DNA of 38,398 bases from Aureobasidium sp. EXF-3400 (Eukaryota; Ascomycota; Dothideomycetes; Dothideales; Saccotheciaceae): positions 1-38,398 of the forward strand of contig SWBL01000412.1 in the NCBI GenBank assembly GCA_024195585.1, in the 5' to 3' direction. The notes beneath the pieces were generated by a model. That model had not been told where the DNA came from, did no database searches, and worked only from the letters and a program-made list of their open reading frames with translations. This document shows, in pieces, positions 10,601 through 19,713 of the stretch; the first letter of the stretch is position 1, and each line of letters starts with the position of its first letter. The translations under genes were made by a program, and so were the position numbers.

Positions 10601-11624
10601 GTTCTAGAAGATTGCTCTGCGATACAGTCCTTTCGGAAGACGTACCGCTTCTTGCGAGAGGTATAAGGATGGCTACGCCGAACATGGGTGTGCTGAAACG
10701 CTTCTTTCGCGTGCAAGATTGCCGTGCTCCGTGAACAGATGTCGGCTGTTGTAATTGCTCAGGAAGATCTTCGTCATGTGTGTTGACCGCGAAGGTTGTG
10801 CACATGAGCAAAGCATCCTTTCTGCGCTTGCCCGAGCCCTGAGAGCTAGGCCTGAGAGGAGAGCTTTCTTTTGCCGAGTAAGATCCGAATCCAACACGTG
10901 GTGACGATCTTGGACGAAGGTCTTGCTTGTCATCTGGCGGTTGTCTTTGAACATGGTGAAGTTTTGTGACAGGGCCTTTGTACCTCATCGGGGCTTTTCC
11001 AAACATACAATCCAGCCACGAATCCATCTCTTCTGCGGTGTTCTCAACTGGAGCGTTGATGTCTTTGCGAGTATCGGCAAGTGAGGCTGGCGTAGTTGTA
11101 CGGCGGTATTGGGTGGCAGGAACGAAAGTTGAGTCGAGACGAGGCATAGATGGGCGAGTCGGAGGAGAGCCATTGCGCTCTGGCACAACAGAAATGGTAG
11201 ATCTATGTCCACGAGAGTGCTGAGTGCGCAGGAAGCCACTACTGGTTGGAGATTGAGGACCGGCAGACGAGGAAGGCCTGAAAGAAAAACTCTTTGACGG
11301 GCTGTTGAAGTCGTCAGATTTGTCTCTGTTGCTTATGCGGGACCATTGTGAGTCGTAGAGAAGTCGGTCGATTGAGACACCGGTGTCATCTTGTGCAATT
11401 ATTATCCTAGGCTCATCGTCCAGCGAGAGCGGAAACGTGATGGTCGTGTCCTGATCGTATAGAGGCTCAGTTGGTGTGGCTTGAGAAGTCTTTGTGTTCT
11501 TGTTGGCACGGTCGTAGGACTCTCTAGGTGGGAAGAGAAGAGACAGACTACGTGTCGAGGGGGCGGGTGCTTCGTTGCGTTCAGGCTCTTGAGATTCTCC
11601 GCGAGAACGCGAGAAGCGATGCAT
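7698..11624 (-). CDS. Folliculin-interacting protein (FNIP/Lst4 family) homologue
   Basis: One uninterrupted frame of 1308 aa starts at ATG 11624 in the context AACAAGATGC. Conserved blocks match the longin/DENN architecture of FNIP proteins in order. They are EPRIIIAQDDTG followed by LLYDS (~71-91), MFGKAPMRYKGPVTKLHH (207-224), KKRFSTPMFGVAILIPL (307-323), a block around LQAALTAALSVDLGWLNIF (~470-490) and RTVIVSIDQNKARNLLFIF (~525-543). The C-terminal part carries GYLGKFHPDFALQ and a terminal SISKWMYGDA. Long Ser/Pro/Arg-rich linkers separate the blocks, as in other fungal members. FNIP/Lst4 pairs with folliculin/Lst7 as a GAP for the RagC/Gtr2 GTPase at the vacuole in amino-acid signalling to TORC1. 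Its neighbour IML1 acts on the partner GTPase. The start is the first in-frame ATG. An upstream non-coding exon cannot be excluded. Confidence 0.88.
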   Translation of the reverse strand: MHRFSRSRGESQEPERNEAPAPSTRSLSLLFPPRESYDRANKNTKTSQATPTEPLYDQDTTITFPLSLDDEPRIIIAQDDTGVSIDRLLYDSQWSRISNRDKSDDFNSPSKSFSFRPSSSAGPQSPTSSGFLRTQHSRGHRSTISVVPERNGSPPTRPSMPRLDSTFVPATQYRRTTTPASLADTRKDINAPVENTAEEMDSWLDCMFGKAPMRYKGPVTKLHHVQRQPPDDKQDLRPRSSPRVGFGSYSAKESSPLRPSSQGSGKRRKDALLMCTTFAVNTHDEDLPEQLQQPTSVHGARQSCTRKKRFSTPMFGVAILIPLARSGTSSERTVSQSNLLEQADPMQTILKDWHIYARALDALRTTALMQIQQRLRAKAEALARSKTAISPAVPRLVKLEPSAFEHTPQVIEMSSAVVDRISRSYQVLQAGPQRDWSIWRDELRDYTRVSQDADSKRGFFNLHKINFLQAALTAALSVDLGWLNIFAPPQHHARLREERQKTQTTFDAAQNRTVIVSIDQNKARNLLFIFAKLFPCPASETQFEGLRRVSSSSLTSSNKSVSALTQGLKSAEHAPNHNLTIDSARAQTNGHEANEAPRTPTIFEPLVHVSPSTSPAKSLSVNNPASSTRKSSIVNTSGKIDILAKATMAVPISAPTSSRNTPSGSPETRPSSSLNAQGDLMRHLQRAGSTTTSNGSTDNTSLWNSFRSSTWSLRPRRESSLTERSDSFASSGQREQPASILKTSKSFAARQSSNKLVRMVEEAHVTEESDHSQQSSRRKKNTSHVSPITMAHRTSALQFDPPASDYAGIAYTYNQDEGIVDVDFPGCSSSPSTTRSVSPKVSRFKVPGGRGHFPLHKAVAQEISEEKKTHESQGLARYDRIAGYLGKFHPDFALQATRPYAELVGEIKCAMRAEPSPMVEPSENLKVFSQETWIDVCSTVMMDAEAMTVKKLTLRRRVRYKLIVPDDSPTLPRHAASGHGRRQSTCSSNGSGSDQDSQIKVIKSDDMDSIKRTYKRNDNGQKTGFRDQRIVKTDLPNGGESELNNHVAGRHSIDALGDVLSGNANGTEAHSPGSQSSRTNGGRVDSPMMVKDQSALLDHRPSTTIVVGEDLSAFIDHRKTNSFPAKEAPALVTATKRVPIHNKEGKISGWKEVSTNKPDEQGVNDLPTSFVEKRRDKAAAVVECQTLAEKFDEETISKPDPAVVTLLQQMLATSETRSRVHSRTNSVHSRAPSRSGSISGSGLTELQYESKKIIEDALEGLVSAVALDKYTPNNTSSGGLFSFARSAISTPEPSILRQSISKWMYGDA

Positions 11625-13480
11625 CTTGTTTGTAACGGCAGTTTCTTGATCGACGACGTGCTAGAGTTCAATCAAGGACGGGCATTTGAGGATCCAACCA
11701 GAATTTGATCGTTGACTGGAACTGGCGGGCGTAGAAGGACATGCTAGGCGACAGCGAGGTTGATGTCGCGTGATGGTTGTTGGGGAAGGGAAAAGCCCAG
11801 ACAAGACTGGTATACCCCAGGAAATTGTTGGCGTTGGCGACGGCCGTTGGTCTGGCGGACGGCTTGAAGAGAATGGGGTCGGGGTCCGAGGCTAGATGTA
11901 GAAACAAGAAACACTCAGTCTTCAGAGATAAGAGCCTTGTAAGGAGAAGGAACCAGGCTTGAATTGACTTTAACCAATGCAACGATTGAGCAGATCCTGT
12001 CGATATGTGGAGAGGATCGCACAAGGGAGATCGCTCGCGTCGCGTTACAGTGCCTCGTGTTTATTTCTTTTCCTACCACTTCCTCCTGCGCTTTGCGTCC
12101 CAGCTCCCCGGGTGTGGCTTGACAGGGATGCCTCTTGATGCAGGATTGCGGTGTGCCGTCCGTTTGTCCAAACCGCCGACTGCTTGACCTCTATTCTTTT
12201 CTGTTTGCTCCTCCCTATGCAGCTACCTGTCGTTGAGCGCTGGATCGATGCAGCCGGCCTCGAACAGAATCTCGTACCCTAAACGTGAACTCTCGCAGAC
12301 GGGATGCTCAATCTAGCGACCATTGTTTAACCGTCTTTGTCGGATTTTAAGCCGATCTTGATATCCGGCTGTTCGACTTCCAACGATCCGATCAGGTCGT
12401 CTTCGTTCGCGGCTGCCGATGTCGCTTATCCTGGGGAAGGTGACGTCGAGGGGGTGCTTTTCCTACACCAAGGTTTCGCGGAACAGAGGAAGCATGCATG
12501 GAAGGACGTCGCTCTTCTCAAAACGAAACATGACAGATGCGCAAAGACTTCCGCACCCCATCTCTTATCTTCCCCTGATCAAAAAACTGCTGTTACGTCA
12601 AAGCTGAGAAGCCGCCGGCGAGGTAGGCATCAGCATCTCCAGACCGCAAGAATGCAGGGCCATACCTCTCAATCTTGCCGTGTGACGGGCACGCATCCCT
12701 CTCGCATGGCCGCAAACCAAAGACACAGCCAACAATAGCAAAGCACACCAGCCCATGCATGAGATTAGAGATTCGCTACAAGCCTTTTGTCTCCATGGTT
12801 GATTCGCTTCCCAAGCGCCCAAAAATAATGCGATTACATCCATATCTCTTCGGCCACGTTGCAAGCAAAGAGTCACCTGCTCATCTTGCTGCTTTCGCGC
12901 CCTGCTTTGATTGATGTTCACCCGCTTCTAGGGGAACATCTCGGTTTGCGCGACCAGCCTTGATGCAAATTGCCGGTTTGATCTGCCTCCCAGATAATTT
13001 TGCCAACTCTCCTTTGGCGTCAGACCCTGTATTTGCAAAGACAGGTCAAGCTCACCGTAAAAACAGGCATCTTACTTTTCTTGTGGCTCGAAACAGTCAG
13101 ACGTAGTGTTACGGTGGCTGTTACCCACGATCAAGAGTTGTAAGCGAAACACCACCTTATCTGACATGAGTACAGCACAGACTCCTTGCAGGCGGTCAAA
13201 CCTACAACTTGACTACATGTGCGCCCTCTACAACTGGATAACCCGTACTCTGTTCTCGCTTGACACATTTCCGACACTGACAGTTCCCATCCCGGTTCTC
13301 CGTCTCCAATCTGAACAAGGAGGGACGGGTCGAAAACAATTGCCGAGCCGAGCCTCGATATTACTTCTAACCGAACTCCTGGAGCCGACGGCAATCACCA
13401 GAATACTTCTACGTCGGACATGCGACTGGTGGTAGAGAAAAAAAAAGAGTCTTCACGAGTCAAGCAACTTGTATCTCTGA

Positions 13481-13490
13481 CATGTGAAAA
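13481..13490 (+). promoter_or_regulatory. CATGTGAAA half-site
   Basis: CATGTGAAAA repeats nine bases of the left arm of the palindrome at 13546-13565, 65 bases further along. It contains CATGTG, which fits the E-box pattern CANNTG. That it is a binding site is inference. Confidence 0.35.
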
Positions 13491-13545
13491 TTTGATGAGG
13501 GTTGGTAGGGAGTGCATGTGCTTCTGTGGTAGTGTAGCAAACTTC

Positions 13546-13565
13546 CATGTGAAAGCTTTCACATG
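13546..13565. promoter_or_regulatory. Perfect 20-bp palindrome CATGTGAAAGCTTTCACATG
   Basis: The two 10-base halves CATGTGAAAG and CTTTCACATG are exact reverse complements with no spacer. The site is about 140 bases beyond the IML1 stop codon and 1.9 kb upstream of the FNIP start. Each arm carries a CATGTG hexamer of E-box type, so a dimeric DNA-binding protein is plausible. A role in transcript ending is an alternative. Confidence 0.5.
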
Positions 13566-13706
13566 TTTGATCCTTATCGGACTCAGAAGTGCGTATCGCA
13601 CTTGACTGACATGAGGTCAATACTTTGATGCCTAGCTACCAGCACAAGTCTGCGAAAACTCTGATCCTCCGATCCTTAGCGATGTAGTCCTACAAATTCT
13701 GCAACC

Positions 13707-16700
13707 TCAGTTCAAGTCACGATGACTCCCGGATTCAGACAAAAAAGACTTGAAGCCCTGCACACTCGACCTCCTCGACTGACTCAACCCAATCCTCGGA
13801 CTATGACTACTACTCTCCACATAACTAGCATTCCTAAGACTAATACTCGGAGGCAAGCCCAGATGCGGAATCGCACTGGTAGCTCCCAACACAGGCGTCT
13901 GTCTAGGCGTCTGTCTAGGAGTCAAATGCGGGCTAGGGCTTGCAGTAGGCCTCAACGCATCCTCATAAAACTGTCTCAGTTTTTCCGCATCGTTGCAAAA
14001 GGTTTCGAGTTTTTGCGCGACCACTTCGGGTTCTACGGAGGCTTCGGTGAAGGAGTTTCTGGAGAGTACGCTTTGGGGTTCGGTTTTCTTGAAGGCGCTG
14101 ATGAAGGGAGAGGCATGTGGTGGTGGTGCTGGAGTGGAAAAGTTGCGCTTTTCGCGTCTGACGGCTTCGTATTTGGAGACTTCGCGTGCGGCTGCCGAGC
14201 GGTTGACGCAAAGTCTGTTTGCGGTAAGCATTAGATTGCCATCGCCGTCGATCTGGACAAGTAGACCGCCCGATTTGTGGACGAATTGTGTGTACTGATA
14301 GTCTGGTTTGCCCCACGAGTAGCTCACATCGACACCAGGGTCAAAAGTGCTGGCTGCCTCGTAGTCAAGGACGAAATCGAACTTCCTGACCAGCGCTCTT
14401 TGGTAGGGATATGTTTCCTCATAGGCTGTTGTTCCTGCTTCCAGGTACTGTTTGGGTGTTCCTTTAGGAGGCTGCAATGCCAGCTTGATCATGTAAGGTC
14501 TTCTGAACGGATGCACTTTGAAGATGGCATGTCCTTCTGCGATGGGCAGTTCAACCAGCTTCAACCCATACCGCTCGACGCTAGTCGCCCAAGACATCAG
14601 AGCATCCTCGACCAGCTTTGCTGTGACGTTGATCCATTCGAGACGAATATGATAGCAGTTGTCAGGATTGTGGATCCGGTCGTAATGCAAAGTGACAATT
14701 TCGGGGCGGTATGACTTCTTGCGGTGATCCACATCATATCGCAGACTGCGACTGAGCTCGAGCTTCGGCCTCTTGCTGGAGTCTAGCTTCGGGATGCTCT
14801 TATTCGACTCCTTGCTGTCATTTGTGTCAGAACGAGAATGGTTTTTATCGGATGGTCCAATTGATGGCGACCGCATTTTATCAACGGGCCCAATTCTTGG
14901 CGATTTCATCTTGTCTACAGGCAAGAATTTTGGTGATGCCTTGGATCCTTCGTGCAGTGGTGTCGCAGGGATTGATCTATTCGTCATACCGAACCATCCT
15001 GATTTGTTCTCCGGGTATGGTGTGGTCCGATATTCAGGCGCGATCTGGTAAAAGTAGTTGCCATCTCTGAACTGGTGCTTCTGCACTGCGTGTGTAAACA
15101 ACCCTTTCTTCATGAGGGCATTTCCAAGTTTGACTGCGTCCTCTCTTGTTTCGATATCTTTGAAGTTGACGAGGAGGAAGCTAGTAAGATGATCACCTCG
15201 GAAGCATTTCCAGTGTGTTTTGAAGTGCCACCTGCGGTCAGCAACCGGTATTCCCTTTGGTGGGTCTGCCTGCAGATCTTGTGCGAGCTTCTGCATGTCA
15301 AAATCGTTGGTGTGGTAGAGCTCAGATTCGGCAAAGAGAGCATGACCTGGCTCATCTTGTGACAATGCTTCTGCCAGGACTGTTGCATGGTTTCGCACAA
15401 TGGTCGAGGGGTCATGTGTGTGATACTCTATTGCCAACGGATTAGGATCTTTGCGTCTTTGCTGTAGGGACTGCTGATGACGGCGTTCTTCTGGGGGGAT
15501 GTAGCGGTGTCTCTGCCATATTTGTGTGAGCTTCTGTATACCCTCCAAGCGAATCTCCTCCTCCGAGTTTTCGGATACGAAGCCTAGCTGTCCGCTCCTG
15601 ATCTTGTGATCCACAGGAATCAGGACAAATCGAGCTCTCCAGAAGCGCATATCTTGTGAACTATGCTCTTGCTTGTATCCTGCGAGGTAGTGGTCGATTG
15701 CATTCCAGTTGTATGTTGGTCGCGGATTCTTGAAGATGACAGATCGCATCTCGTAGCCTTTGCCGAGATAGGTGTGGATGTATGGGTGGTACGCCACTGT
15801 TGGGTCCACAGCGCCAGTGTAGTCAACTTCTGCCACGGGCTTTCTCTTGTACCTCCGCACCTCAATCTCACCATTCTCGGTACAGACAAGTAGGTGAATG
15901 TTATTCCCCACGGTCATCAATACTGTAGCACCATCTTCTGCCATGTAGTTCTTGTCAAACACCTTGACCAAGGAAGCTGCTTTAGTACCTGCGAACTCCG
16001 TGGCTGCGGGACCAACGACTATCTGGAAGCCGTGAGATAGCCTGCACGCAATGAGTTCCCTGATCAATGCTTCTCTAGTCTTTGGCGCTTCAGAAGCCTC
16101 TTCATCGTCCAGAGGTAATATCTTGTAAGGAGACTCTGAATACTCATTGCGCAGCTGTTCTGCGGTTGGAAAATACTCGGCCGTCAATGGCAGAGAAGCT
16201 GGTGAGCATAAAGATTTCCACTTCATCACAGAAGTGGGCACTGGTTTCGGAAAAATGTGCTGCCAACGACGAAACTGACTCGCTATGCTCATATTGTGCT
16301 TCTTCGGATTTGAAGGGTTAAGCATTGTGAGCCATGGGGAGATGGCGGTCAGAGGTGACAAAACACGATGGTAGTCGGCCTTGTCTGCAACAGTGTCGGG
16401 TGCAGAGTCGGACATGCTGACAATTTGGCGTCCTACCTTCGACACGTCGCGAACTACGATGTCCTCAAGCATTTTCGTCGCTGGTGCACGATAAGTCTCT
16501 GCCTTTGTCGGCTCTTCATCATCTTCTCTCTGCTCTGAGACCACCGAGTTGGATCTGATTGCGATCGGATTGCTACGTTGAGCCATGCTTGCTCTGTCCG
16601 AGTCTGCTCGATCACTAAGATCGCTGATGTCGGTTCGTGCAAGGCTGGCCTGCGATGGCTTCCGCTGTAACGTACTCAAAAGCTGTTGCGTCAAACTGGA

Positions 16701-19198
16701 GAACAGACCACCACTAGCGGCAGCTTTGGGAGCAGTAGGTGTGGGAGGTGATTCTGTTGTTGGGGTACTGAGTCCAGCACTCTCATTGCTGACACTTATG
16801 CTAGCGGTCGATTTCGCGGCCCCTAGACCTCCGACCAAACTGATCTGGCGTGGCATTGGAGCTCTTTTTGGGGTAGATCTCGTGGTACGGATCGACGGCG
16901 GTTTTGGCTGATCATTCTTGGGTGGTGGTACAGCACGTTTAGGTGGTGATCTGGTGGCAAGATAACTAGCGTTTCGGGGACTCTCTCCAGGTTTGATCTG
17001 ATTCGACGCAAAGCTGCCTCTTGGCTTTGTAGGCGAGGAACTGAATCTCACCATCGTGTCCAAACTGCCTCGAGAGGACTCGATCGGAGTCTGATCTAAA
17101 ATTGTCTTCACTGGAGGAGAATCTTGCGTCCTGAAGGGGACTTGCTTGTCGTAAGCAGCCATCCAATCGACAAGCTCTTTACAGGTAGGCATATCCATTT
17201 TTGCATGTGTTTCGTCGTCGTTGTGTCGCGGCGAGCCGCCAATGTACCCATGAAACGATCTTGTTGAGCCATAGCTTCCCGGGAGCTCTTCGTTTGGTGC
17301 AGGCTCGAGGTGAAGTCGTCCTTGACGAGGCTTTTCGGTGTTTGAAAACCCAGGTAGCATCAGTGGGATCGCAATATCGCTCATCTCGGTCTCCATAAGA
17401 CCCATCATCTGCAACTCGTACATTCGGCAACTCGTGGTGAACGGGTCATTTCTCTTGGATCCTTTCTTTTTCTTGTAATTCAGGCCGTACTGAGATCTGA
17501 GGTGCTCCTCGTCGGAGTGTCCCGTCCAAAATGACACATCGATCCAGTGTGGCAAAGCATAGCTCCACTGAACTCCAGATTCCATCAATGTGCCCGGGAC
17601 TTGTTCTTTGTTGTGGCTACTTGCCCTTCGCATGAATCTGCCCGTGCTTCGGGGAGTGCCGGCCATGTGACTTTCCAAGTAGCCTGCCTGTCGGGGTGTG
17701 CTACCGCCTTCGAATGTATAGATATCTGACACGACTGGAAGGCCAGGAAGTACATGAGGGCTCCTGTATCTAAACAAGGGTACAGAATGGAGAGGCATCC
17801 TAGCCAACGACACAAGATCAACACCCATGCCACTAGCAACGAGAGCATCAGTTGTCAGTTTGAGTATGTTGTAATCGACTTCGAATACCCCCGATCCTGG
17901 GGTGACAATAACCAAGGATATGCCTGTGTGTACAAGATCGCGATCGATGTAGTCTTTGGAAAATTGTGATGCAGCAAGGTTGATCGCTTCCAGTATATTG
18001 CCTCGTGCCGCCGTAGTAGGTTGACCAGCAATCACAGACTCCGTCTCAGTACGGGCCTTTACTGATGCTAAAGTTTCTGGAGGAGGACCGTAAGCATCAT
18101 TGCCACCTACAACAGACACGTTCTTCAGGAAGATCTTGAACTCCTTTTTGAGCTTGTAGAGAATGTCGACCCATCGGGTGCTTGCTGCATCAGTTGTGAC
18201 TACCCGGTAGTAATCCCGATATTCGCGGCCATTTCCAGGCGAGCGTCCGTTATTTTGTGGTATATCCGCGTCCTCGTCTCGAGGGATTAGCACACCTTGT
18301 TCATACTCCAGCCGAGTAAACATAATGATGCTGACAAGGTGATGCACATTCAGCCTCTGCCAACGCTTAAACAGATCAGGTAGGAAACCGTTGATGACCT
18401 TGTTGAACATGATCTCGCCGGACCCTTCCGCGTCAAAGTCCCACATCTCGCGAGACATCTGTACAAATATGATATATTTGGCAGACTCGCTGCGAAAGAT
18501 AGGCTTGGTTGAGGATGAGAAGAAAGCCGAAGTCACCTTCTGCCCATCTACAAATATATTCTTCACCGTGGCTTTGATGCTGCCGAGAAAGAGCAGCTTT
18601 TGCCCTTTATAGACAGACCTTTCGCTTAGTGCTGCTACTGTTAGTCTCCACATATCTGAGCGCGCCAAATACTGGTCGCGGAACACAATCTCCACGTGAG
18701 ATGCAGAGTGTATATCTTCGGACACCTGTAAAGTAATTAGTTATGGTCGAGTGCCTCTGGTGAATGGCCTATTTTTACCGGAAGGACTATTGCCTGCATG
18801 TTGTTTCGGAAGCCAAAAGTTGACGCGGCGTTACTATGAACAGATATTTGAAGCCTAGGCTGTTTTCGTTTCTGCTCAGGAGTCATGTCGCGAGCCACGA
18901 AGATCAGAGATCTCGCGGAATCTGCATGTTTCTCCATATCCGATACGTGTTTGACCGATTTTTTGCTGCCATGACGAAGAGATGTTTTTCCTGGTGTGTT
19001 CTCCGGCCGTGTGGCAGTCAGGGCAGGCGTGCTGATTGAGAAATCGTGGGTTGAGATTGTGTTTTTCAATGCCGCAAGTTTATACAGAGACCCATCGTCG
19101 AGGGCCAAGCGATCCGAGTTGAAGACCACAGTCTCTTCCGAGAAACTGTCATCGTGAATCCAGAGCAAGCAGAAGTGATGCTGTCCGGAGGAGGGCAT
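13707..19198 (-). CDS. IML1: IML1, DEPDC5 homologue of GATOR1/SEACIT
   Basis: Two exons (19198-18779 and 18725-13707) flank a 53-nt intron with donor GTAAAA and acceptor TTTACAG, giving 1812 aa. The ATG at 19198 is chosen because the frame upstream offers only a TTG. The N-terminal ~140 residues form the first beta-rich domain. The IML1 domain follows, with FLPDLFKRWQRLNVHHLVS (~250-270) and the block SLVIVTPGSGVFEVDY (~410-425) of the vWA-like region. Long disordered Ser/Pro-rich segments occupy ~600-800. A DEP domain lies at ~1292-1368, with RRWHFKTHWKCFRGDHLTSF. A C-terminal domain contains WINVTAKLVEDALMSWA. Iml1 with Npr2 and Npr3 forms the GAP complex for RagA/Gtr1 and lowers TORC1 activity when nitrogen or amino acids are scarce. 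Length and domain order match other filamentous fungi. Confidence 0.95.
13894..13917 (-). repeat. Tandem 12-bp repeat encoding RQTP RQTP
   Basis: Two identical 12-base units (GGCGTCTGTCTA on the plus strand) encode RQTP twice in the disordered C-terminal tail of IML1. Each unit gives a Thr-Pro, a possible site for proline-directed kinases. Confidence 0.7.
14840..14921 (-). repeat. Degenerate 33-bp repeat in the linker after the IML1 DEP domain
   Basis: Units PVDKMKSPRIG and PVDKMRSPSIG are adjacent, each 33 bases, followed by a decayed third copy starting PSDK. They encode a basic linker with Ser-Pro sites just after the DEP domain (about residue 1408 onward). Confidence 0.7.
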
Positions 19199-19713
19199 GA
19201 TCAAGGTTTATAGCTCAAGTCGACTTGGCGCATATCATCTAGCCATGTGGATAATGGAACCTATTCATCTCATTCGGATAGTAGACAAAACTTGAACCGA
19301 CTTCATGTCGTAATCCAATAATGTTCGATGGATGTTCAATCGATAGAAGGAGCATGGAGCACGCGATTGGAGGTTGTCAGTCAAACAAAGCAAACATCTA
19401 GCTTGTAGATAGGGCAACCCTGTTCTTCCAGCATTCCTTCGGAATCCTTCCTCGTCTGGTTCAACAGGAGTACTACGACTGACACGTCGTCAGTATCCAC
19501 GTGAACGAAATATTTTCTAGCATTCCCATCAGTCGAGATGTAGATGTTCTCGTTCACGACGTTGCTCGATATTCTCAACAATTTGGATGTTTATTTGTGA
19601 TGGATGGCCTGAGTCTTGTTTATTGACAGATAGTTTGTAAAGATTGAACACAACACATGTCCAATATAATCTATTGACATTCTATTTGCGATTTTAAGGT
19701 GTCCAGAACCACT
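19199..19713. promoter_or_regulatory. Intergenic region: IML1 promoter and BTB-gene 3' flank
   Basis: These 515 bases lie between two minus-strand genes. The stretch nearest 19199 should carry the IML1 promoter and 5' UTR. A 66-codon minus-strand open frame at 19381-19581 begins only with TTG and matches no family I know. Toward 19713 the sequence is AT-rich, as expected for a 3' UTR. Confidence 0.45.

Larger units (their letters stand above)
11625..13706. promoter_or_regulatory. Long intergenic region: FNIP promoter and IML1 3' flank
   Basis: These 2.08 kb separate two minus-strand genes. All open frames here are short, overlap in several phases and lack family signals. A long minus-strand open frame (11668-12024) has no ATG near its start and probably reflects the FNIP 5' UTR or promoter. 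The region contains a perfect palindrome and related half-site at 13481-13565, listed separately. An unannotated non-coding transcript would fit the space, but nothing in the sequence proves one. Confidence 0.45.

Noticed and set aside
12337..12738. Plus-strand open frame of 133 codons in the long intergenic region
   Set aside because: It lacks an ATG at its start and any recognisable motif. Other frames over the same DNA are equally open, so it looks like chance.
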